From positions 1,240,001 to 1,304,000 of the forward strand of contig NZ_JACHMO010000001.1 in NCBI RefSeq assembly GCF_014205015.1: DNA of 64,000 nucleotides. Reading direction: 5' to 3'. The notes under the pieces were generated by a model, which was not told the origin of the DNA, did no database searches, and saw nothing but the letters and a program-made list of their open reading frames with translations. The position numbers were made by a program, and so were the translations under genes. This document shows positions 42,843-51,309 of this stretch, piece by piece (position 1 is the first letter of the stretch; each line of letters opens with the position of its first letter). The stretch is from Saccharothrix ecbatanensis. GTDB lineage: Bacteria > Actinomycetota > Actinomycetes > Mycobacteriales > Pseudonocardiaceae.

Positions 42843-44033
42843 TCAGTCTCGATAGCGGTCGATGCGCCCGATCGCTCCTTCCGGCTGCCACGACAGCAGG
42901 GGGATGTGGGCGTTGACGGTCTGACCGTCGTTCAGCAACGCCGACGACGGGTGGTACAGGTGCAACATGGGGTCGGCGTACTGGTCGAACGCCGTCGCCA
43001 GCTGCACCCTCAGCACGAAGTCGAGGTCTTCGCGGCCCCACCCCTCGAACCGCTCGTCCATGCCACCCACCGCGTCGAACACGTCCCGCCGCAGCCACAC
43101 GCACATTCCGGGCGCACGATGAACCCGGAAGGCGCGCAACCGATCCGGATCCGCCTCGGCCCGACCCGTCACGCAGCGGTCCGCGATCGCACGCACGGAC
43201 GCCGGTTCGTCGAGGTACGACAAGTCCCGGAACGGCATGAACCCACCAGAGCCGTCCAGGTCGAACCGGGCCACGTTGCGTGCGATGAAATCCTTGTCGA
43301 CCAGGGCATCCGCGTCAAGGACGCAGACGAGGGGCGCGGGTCGGGCGCTGTTCACCACGCCGACGTTGGTGGCCCAGCACTTGTTGAACGGCCCGTCATG
43401 CGGTGCGAAAATGTGCTCGTCGGCGTACTTCTCCGCCAGCTCCCGCCACCGCGGCTCGTCGTCGGCCTCGACCACCGTGACCTGGTAGTCGGCCCGATCG
43501 ACGCTCTGGTCGGCCAGGGACCTCAGGCAGGCGGCCAGGTTCCGGCTCCGGTACTCGTCCTGGCTCCGGTTCCGGAACGTGATCACGACCTGCGCCAGCG
43601 GTTCCGCTGATCCGCCGGTCGCCCTCGCCGCCTCCCACCGCTTCCAGTCGCCGCTCTCCGTCGCCGTCCGGTCGTAGGCGCTGCCCACGTGATAGCCCAA
43701 CCGGGACCGCCGCACCAGGTCCAACGCCGCCCGCGTCAGTTCCTCCGTCTTGCGGCCGGGATCGTCGATGGCGGCCTTCGCCAGCCCGCGAGCCCGTTCC
43801 CAGTGGGCGGCACTGCCCGGATCGGCGTCCAGTGCCGCGACGGCGGCGGACAGCTCCGCGTCACCACAGGACTCGACCGCGTCCATCACCCCCGCGAGCG
43901 GGTCCTGCGTCCGGTGCCAGTAATAGGGGTTCGCGCCTCGCGCCCCGTCGTCCGCCTTCAGCACCACGGCGTCGGCGACGGCGCGGGCAGACTTGTCGGA
44001 GTCCACTGGCGGCCTCATGCGTCCTCTTCTCAT
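42843..44033 (-). CDS. Galactosyltransferase-like glycosyltransferase (GT2/GT27 fold)
   Basis: The 396-residue protein has about 125 N-terminal residues without known domain, then a GT-A fold: AQVVITFRNRSQDEYRSRNL, metal-binding LVCVLDADALVDKD, and WGREDLDFVLR, the acceptor-side motif of galactosyltransferase-like enzymes. It should move a sugar from a nucleotide donor. ATG 44033 overlaps the MFS stop by 4 bases; ATG 44018 with AAGAGGA before it is the other candidate. A 32-base gap leads to the GTP cyclohydrolase gene. It may glycosylate the pathway product. Confidence 0.82.
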   Translation of the reverse strand: MRRGRMRPPVDSDKSARAVADAVVLKADDGARGANPYYWHRTQDPLAGVMDAVESCGDAELSAAVAALDADPGSAAHWERARGLAKAAIDDPGRKTEELTRAALDLVRRSRLGYHVGSAYDRTATESGDWKRWEAARATGGSAEPLAQVVITFRNRSQDEYRSRNLAACLRSLADQSVDRADYQVTVVEADDEPRWRELAEKYADEHIFAPHDGPFNKCWATNVGVVNSARPAPLVCVLDADALVDKDFIARNVARFDLDGSGGFMPFRDLSYLDEPASVRAIADRCVTGRAEADPDRLRAFRVHRAPGMCVWLRRDVFDAVGGMDERFEGWGREDLDFVLRVQLATAFDQYADPMLHLYHPSSALLNDGQTVNAHIPLLSWQPEGAIGRIDRYRD

Positions 44034-45283
44034 GCGTGTACCGGTTGCTTCGCGTTCGTGTCCCGCCGGGGGATCTTGTCATCGATCTCGGCGGGAAGCC
44101 GCTGGCGCAGCAGGAAGAACACGAGCGTGGCGCCCGCGGCGAACGCGGCGAACACCTGCCACACCGCGGTGGCCGACGTCGCGAGCAGGACTCCGACGAT
44201 CGCGGGCCCGGTGATGTTCGGGATCGACCAGGACAGCTGGAAGACCGAGACGAAGCGGCCCCGCCACACGGGCGGTGCCGCCGCGACGGCCAGGCTGGTC
44301 GCGGCCGGACCGGCGGCGGTCTCGCCGAGCGCGAGGAACACGACCCCGGCGAACACCAGCGCGACCGCGGGCGCGGTGCTGTCCACTGCCGACGCGCACG
44401 CCAGCAACACGATCGCGACGAGGAAGAACCCGGCCCCTGCCATCACGGTCGTGGTTCTGCGCAACGTGCCCAGTCGCGCGGTGACCAACGTCTGGAGCAA
44501 AGCCGCCAGCACCATCTTCATCGTCAGCGCGGACGCGGCGACCCACACGGCCAGCACCGTGTACTTGGCCACGTACAGCGGAAGGATCAGCGACGGGATC
44601 AGCCAGGCGAACGTCAGCAGCGTGTTCGCGAGCGTCAGCGAGAGGTACCTGCCGTCGCGCAGGAGTGCGGGCCAGCCGCCCTTCGGCACCGCGGCACGTG
44701 TCGTGCGACCGCCGCGCACCGACAGGAACAGCGCACCGGCGATGAGCGACGACGCGACGTTCAAGGCCAGCATCACCCGCAGTCCGCCGGTGCCGCCGAA
44801 GGCCAACGCGGCGGCACCGAGCGCCCCACCGGCCGCGAGACTCGCGCTCTTGGCCACGTTGACCATGGAGTACCACCGGTCGAGTCCCTCGTCGCCGACG
44901 TGCTCGCCGACGAACACCGGCCAGGTGGCCCAGTACATCCGGTCTGCGAGCGTCACCAGCGCGACGCCGCAGACAAGCATGGCCGGTCCGGTAACGGTGA
45001 AGTAGAAGGAGTAACCGATCGCCGCCACAACCGTCTGCGCCACCAGCACGCGCTGGGCTCCGACGCGGTCCACGAGCTGACCGATCAGCGGCGTGACCGG
45101 CAGCCCGACCAGGCTCGCCACCGTGATCGTGAGACCGAGCTGGCCCAGAGGGATATCGGTGGTCTCGGACAGGTACAGGAAGGTGAGCGGGAAGAACGCG
45201 CCCGCACCGACGGTGTCCACAAGCACCGCGACGAACAGCCGGCGGCGGCCGGCTGAATCCGCGCTCACCACCCCACCGTGCAT
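44030..45283 (-). CDS. MFS transporter, probable exporter of the GTP-cyclohydrolase operon
   Basis: A 12-helix major facilitator protein of about 417 residues, with the loop motif GQLVDRVGAQRVLV after helix 2. Several starts are possible: ATG 45283, GTG 45268 or a TTG further up; none has a strong ribosome site. It is the first gene of the seven-gene run and overlaps the glycosyltransferase gene. Position suggests export of the product or self-resistance. The gap of 291 bases to the divergent GMC gene holds an inverted repeat. Confidence 0.85.
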   Translation of the reverse strand: MHGGVVSADSAGRRRLFVAVLVDTVGAGAFFPLTFLYLSETTDIPLGQLGLTITVASLVGLPVTPLIGQLVDRVGAQRVLVAQTVVAAIGYSFYFTVTGPAMLVCGVALVTLADRMYWATWPVFVGEHVGDEGLDRWYSMVNVAKSASLAAGGALGAAALAFGGTGGLRVMLALNVASSLIAGALFLSVRGGRTTRAAVPKGGWPALLRDGRYLSLTLANTLLTFAWLIPSLILPLYVAKYTVLAVWVAASALTMKMVLAALLQTLVTARLGTLRRTTTVMAGAGFFLVAIVLLACASAVDSTAPAVALVFAGVVFLALGETAAGPAATSLAVAAAPPVWRGRFVSVFQLSWSIPNITGPAIVGVLLATSATAVWQVFAAFAAGATLVFFLLRQRLPAEIDDKIPRRDTNAKQPVHA

Positions 45284-45412
45284 CGTCCACAAAGGGGAGA
45301 TACGCAAATGGCGGATAACAGCACCACGAGCCCGTACCCCCCAGCACGCCGCCGGACGACCCTTCGGCCGTCATCTTCCCTGTATATCACCACGTGAGGG
45401 CGGGTGGTATTC

Positions 45413-45442
45413 CGTGTCCGTACCCGGTCATAAACGGACACG
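45413..45442. promoter_or_regulatory. Inverted repeat between MFS operon and GMC gene
   Basis: CGTGTCCGT (45413-45421) and ACGGACACG (45434-45442) are perfect 9-base arms 12 bases apart, in the middle of a divergent promoter region. Size and placement fit an operator for a dimeric repressor that would control both directions. No regulator gene is adjacent. Confidence 0.5.
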
Positions 45443-45574
45443 CTGTCGGTTCCCGGTTTAACGCACGTTGACGAAAAGCGCGGCTACGCTCGCCACGGTC
45501 TCACTCGCGCCGTCCGTTTACCGGGGTCATTGACGGCGATATGAGACGCAATCCATTAGCTCGAAAGGACATTG

Positions 45575-47215
45575 ATGTCAAGGACAGATCGGGACATCCG
45601 GCAAGACCCGGACGAGATCGCTCGCCGAGTGCAGGACGGAAGCCTCAGCCGACGGGGCCTGCTCAAGTTGTTCGGTGTGTCGGCGGCGTCCGTCGCGTTC
45701 GCCTCGACCGCGGGAACGGCAGGCGCGGCAGCTCGTTGCTACGACTACGTCATCGTGGGCGCGGGGTCGGCCGGGTGCACGCTGGCCGCGCGATTACTGG
45801 CGGACTCACGGGCGAGCGTGCTGCTGATCGAGGCCGGCGGGACGAACGACCTGCCGGAGGTGCGGGACTTCACCAAGGCGGGCTCGCTGACGTGGGGCGG
45901 CTCGCCGCTCATCTGGCCGTACCAGTCGGAGCCGCAGCCGGAGCTGCTGAACGCGACGCAGTCGTTCGTGTGCGGGAAGCTGGGTGGCGGCAGCAGTTCG
46001 GTGAACGGGATGGTGTGGGTCAAGGGCAACCCGGCCGACTTCGACCACTGGGCCGCCCAAGGCGCTGTCGGCTGGGACTACGCGAGCGTGCGGCCGTCGC
46101 TGGACGCGATGACCGGGCCGATCAGGCCGTCGAGTGAGCTGACGCAGCGCAACCTGCTCTCCCAGGCCACGGTGAACGCGGCCGTCGGCATCGGCCACCC
46201 GTTCAACCCCGACTACAACGGCGCGACCCAGTTCGGTGTCGGCTACACGCAGCTCAACGTGGTGAACCAGATCCGCCAGGATGCGTTCACCGCGTTCCTG
46301 ACCCCGTACCTCACCGACCCGCGCCTGACGATCATGACGGACGCGGAGGTCTCGCGGCTGACGTTCGACGGCCGGAAGGCGATCGACGGCGTCGTCATCA
46401 ACGCGGCTGGTCGCCAGTTCACGGTCCGGGCCGACCGCGAGGTCGTCCTCAGCACGGGCACGATCAACACGCCCCGCCTGCTCCAGCTGTCCGGCATCGG
46501 CGCGGCGCGCGACCTGAGGCCGCTCGGCATCCCGGTCGTCGTCGACCTGCCCGGCGTCGGGGCGAACCTGCACGACCACCTGATCTCCGTGACGCTGAAG
46601 AAGCTCCGCGCGCCGGAGCCCGAGTCGCACCTGACCGCGATGGACGTCAGCGTCTTCACCGGCAGCGGTCGGGTGCCGGGTACGCCGAAGTTCCAGTTCC
46701 AGGTCTACTACACGCGTGACGGGTATCCGCCCTATCCGGGGAACTCGACGTCGGTCGGGGTGATCAACCTGCACCCGACCAGCCGCGGGTACGTCAAGCT
46801 GCGGTCGGCGGACCCCACCGTGCCGCCGGTCATCCAGCCGAACTTCCTGCGCACCGGGGAAGACCTCGAGAACCAGGTGGAGGGCTACCGGTTGGCCATG
46901 GACCTGATGAATTCGCCGGGACTGCGCGACTGGGTGGTGGACGACGAGTCCCTCCCCGGCCCGGGTTTCGACACCAGGGAGAAGCTGATCGAAGCGGTGC
47001 GCACGTACTCGCAGGCCGATTTCCACGCGGTCGGCACCTGTCGGATGGGCACCGACGCGAACGCCGTCGTGGATCCGAGGCTGCGCGTGCGCGGCGTCAC
47101 CGGCCTGCGGCTGGCCAGTGCCGCGATCATGCCCAGCGTCACGTCGGGCAACACCAACGCGCCGTCGATGATGATCGGCGACCACTGCGGCCGGATCATG
47201 CTGGGCCGCGCCTGA
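45575..47215 (+). CDS. Tat-exported GMC-family FAD oxidoreductase
   Basis: The 546-residue protein has a twin-arginine signal (SLSRRGLLKLFG with hydrophobic stretch to residue about 50), the FAD motif YDYVIVGAGSAGCTLAARLL and the second GMC signature near STGTINTPRLLQLSGIG. The catalytic His lies in FHAVGTCRMG and a second conserved polar pair in TSGNTNAPSMMIGDH. Members oxidise alcohols (glucose, choline, aryl alcohols). The ATG at 45575 follows AAAGGAC. It diverges from the GTP-cyclohydrolase operon and may be co-regulated by the shared inverted repeat. It could tailor the exported product outside the cell. Confidence 0.88.
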   Translation: MSRTDRDIRQDPDEIARRVQDGSLSRRGLLKLFGVSAASVAFASTAGTAGAAARCYDYVIVGAGSAGCTLAARLLADSRASVLLIEAGGTNDLPEVRDFTKAGSLTWGGSPLIWPYQSEPQPELLNATQSFVCGKLGGGSSSVNGMVWVKGNPADFDHWAAQGAVGWDYASVRPSLDAMTGPIRPSSELTQRNLLSQATVNAAVGIGHPFNPDYNGATQFGVGYTQLNVVNQIRQDAFTAFLTPYLTDPRLTIMTDAEVSRLTFDGRKAIDGVVINAAGRQFTVRADREVVLSTGTINTPRLLQLSGIGAARDLRPLGIPVVVDLPGVGANLHDHLISVTLKKLRAPEPESHLTAMDVSVFTGSGRVPGTPKFQFQVYYTRDGYPPYPGNSTSVGVINLHPTSRGYVKLRSADPTVPPVIQPNFLRTGEDLENQVEGYRLAMDLMNSPGLRDWVVDDESLPGPGFDTREKLIEAVRTYSQADFHAVGTCRMGTDANAVVDPRLRVRGVTGLRLASAAIMPSVTSGNTNAPSMMIGDHCGRIMLGRA

Positions 47216-47233
47216 CACCGCTGTCCACGCGTG

Positions 47234-47267
47234 CCGAGCGGGCGGCTCTTCGCAGCCGTCCGCTCGG
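47234..47267. terminator. Hairpin between GMC and MerR genes
   Basis: A 14-bp stem with one G-T pair (47234-47247 with 47254-47267) and 6-base loop lies between two convergent stops. Confidence 0.7.
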
Positions 47268-47287
47268 TTGGGGACGGGGTCGTGCGA

Positions 47288-47671
47288 CTACCCGGCCAAC
47301 CGCCGCTCCGTGGCCGCCAGGTACTCCCGCAGTGTCCGGCGGGACTGGGCGAGCGTGTCGATCTGCTCGTCCAGTCCGGTGATGCGCGCCCGCAACAGGT
47401 CCAGGGTCTCCGGACAGGGCTTCAGGTCGGGTTCCGTGCCGGTTACGCACGGTTGGAGGTAACCGATCTCCTGGGTCGACAGCCCGGCGTCGAGCAGTCT
47501 CCTGATCTGGGCCACGGTCAGGACAGCGTCGTCGCCGTACTCGCGGTAGCCGTTGCCGGCGCGGTCGGGCACCAGCAGGCCCTGCGCCTCGTAGTACCGC
47601 AGCTGGTGCGGGTTCACCCCGGTCCGCCGACTCAGTTCCCCGATCAGCAAGCGAATCCCCTTGACCTTCAT
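47288..47671 (-). CDS. MerR-family transcriptional regulator
   Basis: The 127-residue protein has the MerR winged helix (LLIGELSRRTGVNPHQLRYYEAQGL, then GYREYGDDAV) and a C-terminal dimer helix. Cys75 and Cys86 in PCVTGTEPDLKPCPE could sense metal or redox but the pattern is not a classic metal site. It diverges from an imine-reductase-like gene, whose expression it probably controls; the operator dyad covers its own start codon. Confidence 0.88.
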   Translation of the reverse strand: MKVKGIRLLIGELSRRTGVNPHQLRYYEAQGLLVPDRAGNGYREYGDDAVLTVAQIRRLLDAGLSTQEIGYLQPCVTGTEPDLKPCPETLDLLRARITGLDEQIDTLAQSRRTLREYLAATERRLAG

Positions 47672-47685
47672 ACCGGTGTGAACGT
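47664..47685. promoter_or_regulatory. MerR-type dyad over the merR start
   Basis: A 22-base imperfect palindrome centred on ACCGGT (arms ACCTTCA and TGAACGT) spans the MerR start codon and lies 35 bases before the divergent enzyme start. This is typical for a MerR regulator acting on itself and its neighbour. Confidence 0.55.
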
Positions 47686-47719
47686 TGACGATTGTGCCAC
47701 CGATCAGAAGGAGCACTTG

Positions 47720-48580
47720 ATGCACAGCGGCACACCCGTCACGGTTCTGGGTCTCGGGCTGATGGGCGGCGCCCTCGCCGGGGCGTTCCTGCGCGCGGGG
47801 CACCCGACGACCGTGTGGAACCGCACGACCGCCAAGGCCGACGACCTGGTGGCTCGCGGCGCGACCCTCGCGGAGTCCCCGGCGGCGGCGATCGCGGCGG
47901 CTCCGCTCGTGGTGGTCTGCGTGTCGGACTACGACGCGGTGGCGGACGTCCTCGACGGACCGCTCGACGGTCGGGTGGTGGTGAACCTGACCTCCGGCAC
48001 GCCCTCGCGGGCCAGAGCGCTGGCCGAGGAGGTGGCGCGACGCGGTGGCGGCTATCTCGACGGCGGGGTCATGGCCGTCCCCGAGGTCGTCGGCACGGCC
48101 GACGCCGTGCTCGCCTACAGCGGGCCGCGACCGCTGTACGACGCCCACAAGTCCACCCTGGACAGCCTTGGCACCGGCCTCCACCTCGGCGACGACCCCG
48201 GGCTCTCGGCCACCCACGAGATGGCCACGCTCGTCCTCATGTGGGCCATGCTCGACGGGTTCCTCAACGGAGCCGCGATCCTCGGCACAGCCGGTGTGTC
48301 GGCCACGGCGTACCTCCCCATCGCACGGATGGCGATCGACACGGTGGCCGGTTGGCTGCCGGGCTACGCGCGGCAGGTCGACGACGGCGTCTACCCGGCT
48401 GACGACGGCACCCTCGACACCCACCTGGCGGCGATGGCGCACGTGGTCGAGGAGAGCGAGTCGCTCGGTGTCAACGCCGAGCTGCCGAGGCTCGTCAAGG
48501 CACTGGCCGAGCGAGCGGCAGCCGCAGGTCACGGCGCCGGCGGGTACGTCGCGCTGGTGGAGCAGTTCCGCGTGGCGTAG
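47720..48580 (+). CDS. NAD(P)-dependent imine-reductase/6PGDH-like oxidoreductase
   Basis: The 286-residue protein has a Rossmann motif (VTVLGLGLMGGALAGAFLRAGH, with NRT following strand 2, typical for NADPH) and a helical C-domain as in beta-hydroxyacid dehydrogenases and imine reductases. The 6PGDH catalytic Lys position is replaced, with HEMATLVLMWAML in the region, as in imine reductases. AGAAGGAG precedes the ATG. It is divergent from the MerR gene. Substrate unknown. Confidence 0.85.
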   Translation: MHSGTPVTVLGLGLMGGALAGAFLRAGHPTTVWNRTTAKADDLVARGATLAESPAAAIAAAPLVVVCVSDYDAVADVLDGPLDGRVVVNLTSGTPSRARALAEEVARRGGGYLDGGVMAVPEVVGTADAVLAYSGPRPLYDAHKSTLDSLGTGLHLGDDPGLSATHEMATLVLMWAMLDGFLNGAAILGTAGVSATAYLPIARMAIDTVAGWLPGYARQVDDGVYPADDGTLDTHLAAMAHVVEESESLGVNAELPRLVKALAERAAAAGHGAGGYVALVEQFRVA

Positions 48581-48589
48581 GCACGGGGG

Positions 48590-48641
48590 TGTTCGCGCAC
48601 AGAATGCGACCATAAGCACATACTGCTTGTGCGAACGAACA
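48590..48641. promoter_or_regulatory. Inverted repeats upstream of DeoR gene
   Basis: AAGCA (48614-48618) mirrors TGCTT (48624-48628), and an outer imperfect pair TTCGCGCACA (48592-48601) and TGTGCGAA (48628-48635) flanks it. These AT-richer dyads sit 22-73 bases before the GTG and are likely DeoR autoregulatory sites. Confidence 0.4.
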
Positions 48642-48662
48642 TTTTTTGCGACGGTTTCTCAC

Positions 48663-49439
48663 GTGAAGAGCACCGACCGGCACCGGGTGATCGTCGATCG
48701 GCTCCGCTCCGGCGCGCAGGTCGCCGTGGTGGAGCTGGCGGCGGCCACCGGGGCGTCGGAGATGACCATCCGCCGCGACCTCGACCTGCTCGCGGCGAGC
48801 GGTGTGCTGCGCCGGATCCACGGCGGGGCCGTGCCGCTGAGCCCGGCGGGCGTCGAGCCGCCGTTCACCGCGCGTGCGGCCACCGCGACCGCCACGAAAC
48901 GCGCCATCGCTGCAGCCACCGTCGAGCTGATCCGGGACGGCGAGACGATCGTGCTGGACAGCGGCACGACGGCGGTCGAGGTGGCCAAGCTGCTGCGCGG
49001 CCGTTCGGTCACCGTGATGCCGTTGTCCCTGCACGCGGTGCGCGAACTGCTGGACGCTCCGGAAGTGCGGCTGCTGCTGCCCGGCGGTGAGCCGAGGCCC
49101 GGTGAGCTGGCGATGGTCGGCCCGCTGGCGCTGGCCTCGCTGCGGGCGCTGCGCTTCGACGTCGCCGTGCTCAGCCCGTGCGCGTACGGCCTGGAGGCCG
49201 GGCTCACCGCGCACAACCTCGCCGACGCCGAGGTCAAGCAGCAGGCGATGGCCGTGTCCGGCCGGACGATCGTGATGGCCGACAGCACGAAGTTCGACCA
49301 CACCGCACTGGCCCACGTCTGCCCCGCCGACCGGCCGGACGTGCTGGTCACCGATCAGAGCACCCCCGCCGACGTGCGCCGCGAACTGGCCGGACGCGGG
49401 GTGCTCGTGCACGTCGCCGAACCACTGGAGAACCTGTGA
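48663..49439 (+). CDS. DeoR-family transcriptional regulator
   Basis: The 258-residue protein has the DeoR HTH (VVELAAATGASEMTIRRDLDLLAASGVLRRIHGGAV) and the sugar-phosphate sensor domain (VLDSGTTAVEVAKLL, MVGPLALASLRALRFDVAVL). The GTG at 48663 has only weak upstream purines. It overlaps the MFS gene by 4 bases (GTGA), so it most probably controls that transporter in response to a sugar phosphate or similar ligand. Confidence 0.9.
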   Translation: MKSTDRHRVIVDRLRSGAQVAVVELAAATGASEMTIRRDLDLLAASGVLRRIHGGAVPLSPAGVEPPFTARAATATATKRAIAAATVELIRDGETIVLDSGTTAVEVAKLLRGRSVTVMPLSLHAVRELLDAPEVRLLLPGGEPRPGELAMVGPLALASLRALRFDVAVLSPCAYGLEAGLTAHNLADAEVKQQAMAVSGRTIVMADSTKFDHTALAHVCPADRPDVLVTDQSTPADVRRELAGRGVLVHVAEPLENL

Positions 49440-50617
49440 CGACCGCCCTGCCGCGCGCCGCCCGCGTCGCGACGTGGATCTACTTCACCCTGAACGGGTT
49501 CGCCGTCGGCCTGTGGGTGGTGCACATCCCGAACGTCGAGCGCGCGACCGGCATCTCGCACAGCGCGCTGGGCGGGCTGCTGCTCGTGCTCGGCGCGGCG
49601 GCGTTCCTGGGGATGCAGGTCGCCGGTCCGCTCGCCGACCGGTTCGGCCAGCGCAAGCTCCTCCCGGCCGCGGGTGTGCTGCTCGGCGCCGCGCTGTTCC
49701 TCCCCGGCCTGGCCGAGTCCTGGTGGGCGCTGGGGCTGGCGCTGCTGTTCTTCGGCTTCGGCAACGGCACGATCGACGTGGCGATGAACTCGCACGCCGT
49801 GGTCGTGGAACGCGCCTACCCGCGGCCGATCATGGCGTCGTTCCACGCGATGTGGTCGATCGGCGGCGCGTTCGCGGCTGTGGTCGGCGCGGTCACGCTC
49901 GGGGCCGAGGTGCCGACGGCGGTGACGTTGAGCGTGTGCGGTGTGTTCACCATCGTGGTGTCACTGCTGACCGGTCGGTTCCTGATCGACGCCGACGTGC
50001 CGGAGCCGGAGGAGACCACGTCGTCCGCCCCGGCGGCGAAGCCGTCCAAGAAGCTGGTGTGGCTGCTGGGCGCGATCGCGTTCGCCATGATGCTCGCCGA
50101 GGGTGTCGCCAACGACTGGGCCGCCCTGCACGCCGAGGACGTCCTGGGCACGTCCACCAGCACGGCCGCCTTCGCTTACGGCTCGTTCGCGGTGGCGATG
50201 ACGGTCGGCCGGTTCGCCACCGACCGGGTCGCCGCGATCGTCGGGCCGGTCGCGATCGTGCGCTACGGGGCGGCGCTGGCGGGGTTCGGGCTCACGCTCG
50301 TGGTGTTCTCGCCGTGGGTGTGGCTGGCGTTCACGGGGTGGGCGTTGTTCGGTCTCGGCCTGTCCGGCAGCGTCCCGCAGCTGTTCTCCGCCGCGGGCAA
50401 CCTGGACAAGCGGTCGTCCGGCGCTTTGATGGCACGGGTCGTCGGGCTGGGTTACGTGGGTCTGCTCGCCGGTCCGGCGCTGATCGGCGGCCTGGCCCAC
50501 TGGATCCCGCTGAACGTGGCGTTCCTCGTGCCGGTGGCGCTGTGCCTGCTGGGGGTGGTGTTCGCCAACGTCCTGGCGCCGCGCCCGGAACCCGCGGTGT
50601 CGGTGTCGGGCCGTTGA
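49436..50617 (+). CDS. MFS transporter coupled to DeoR regulator
   Basis: The 393-residue 12-helix transporter resembles the small FucP/YbjJ-like MFS group (VHIPNVERATGISHSALG, ADRFGQRKLLP). Translation is coupled to the DeoR gene. Ligand could be a sugar or a toxic metabolite. The pair ends at a strong bidirectional hairpin. Confidence 0.87.
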   Translation: MTTALPRAARVATWIYFTLNGFAVGLWVVHIPNVERATGISHSALGGLLLVLGAAAFLGMQVAGPLADRFGQRKLLPAAGVLLGAALFLPGLAESWWALGLALLFFGFGNGTIDVAMNSHAVVVERAYPRPIMASFHAMWSIGGAFAAVVGAVTLGAEVPTAVTLSVCGVFTIVVSLLTGRFLIDADVPEPEETTSSAPAAKPSKKLVWLLGAIAFAMMLAEGVANDWAALHAEDVLGTSTSTAAFAYGSFAVAMTVGRFATDRVAAIVGPVAIVRYGAALAGFGLTLVVFSPWVWLAFTGWALFGLGLSGSVPQLFSAAGNLDKRSSGALMARVVGLGYVGLLAGPALIGGLAHWIPLNVAFLVPVALCLLGVVFANVLAPRPEPAVSVSGR

Positions 50618-50623
50618 CGCGCA

Positions 50624-50673
50624 CGTGGCCGCGCCGGGTCAGGCGAAATATCGCCTAGCCCGGCGCGGCCACG
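50624..50673. terminator. Bidirectional hairpin between MFS and DUF2867 genes
   Basis: A 15-bp GC-rich stem continues, after a small 2x2 internal mismatch, into a 6-bp upper stem with an AATA loop (50624-50673). It lies between a plus-strand and a minus-strand stop and marks the boundary of the PKS cluster. Confidence 0.8.
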
Positions 50674-50683
50674 TCACCACGCC

Positions 50684-51271
50684 TCATTTGGCCTGACGTG
50701 CCTGCCACCCGGTGCCGACCGTCTTGACCAGGTTCGGCGTCACGAAGATGCGCCGGAAGGGCAGGATCAACGGCATGTACACCTTGCCCAGCCAGTCCTT
50801 CTTCCGGACCAGCACGGCCATCTGGGCGTGATGGCGCCCGTTCCCGTCGTCGACCCAGCCGATGTGCATCGCCGTGTGCACCGTGCGATTGGCGAGCTCG
50901 GTCACCCACTCGTCGGAGGTCTGGTACACCGACTTCATCGGCACCACACGCATGTCCGGGCCACGCCGACCTTCGAGCAGGTCTTCGGGCAGCCGGTCGC
51001 GCAAGGACGGGTGGCGGGAAGAGCCGACACCGTTCTCTTCCGTGTCCCACTTGAGCAGTGCGCCGAGCTTCCACCGGACGGCGAAGAGGAGCTTGTACAT
51101 CGGCGACGGGTTGAAATCCTTGCCGTCGCTGTCGAACTGGTCGACCAGCCGCGCCAGATCGTCAGGCCCACCGGGGGTCGAGAGGTCCCAAACGTCCTCG
51201 ACCTCGAAATCCTTGACGAACTCGTGAATCCGCCATGGCCGCTCGGTGAACTCGGTGTTCGGGACCCTCAT
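50684..51271 (-). CDS. DUF2867 protein, end of PKS cluster
   Basis: The 195-residue protein has the DUF2867 pattern: MYKLLFAVRWKLGALLKWD, VYQTSDEWVTELANRTVHTAMHIGW and a C-terminal LPFRRIFVTP. No catalytic role is established for this family, though members sit in polyketide clusters. It lies 38 bases after the P450 gene on the same strand and ends at the cluster-boundary hairpin. It may take part in product cyclisation or handling; that is inference. Confidence 0.8.
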   Translation of the reverse strand: MRVPNTEFTERPWRIHEFVKDFEVEDVWDLSTPGGPDDLARLVDQFDSDGKDFNPSPMYKLLFAVRWKLGALLKWDTEENGVGSSRHPSLRDRLPEDLLEGRRGPDMRVVPMKSVYQTSDEWVTELANRTVHTAMHIGWVDDGNGRHHAQMAVLVRKKDWLGKVYMPLILPFRRIFVTPNLVKTVGTGWQARQAK

Positions 51272-51309
51272 CCAAATCCTCCGGTATTCCTGGAACAGGT
51301 GGCTCGGGC

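Noticed and set aside
38499..45283. Toxoflavin/azapteridine cluster
   Set aside because: It shares GTP cyclohydrolase II and a methyltransferase, but the other known pathway genes are missing and BKACE, GGT and a glycosyltransferase are present instead.
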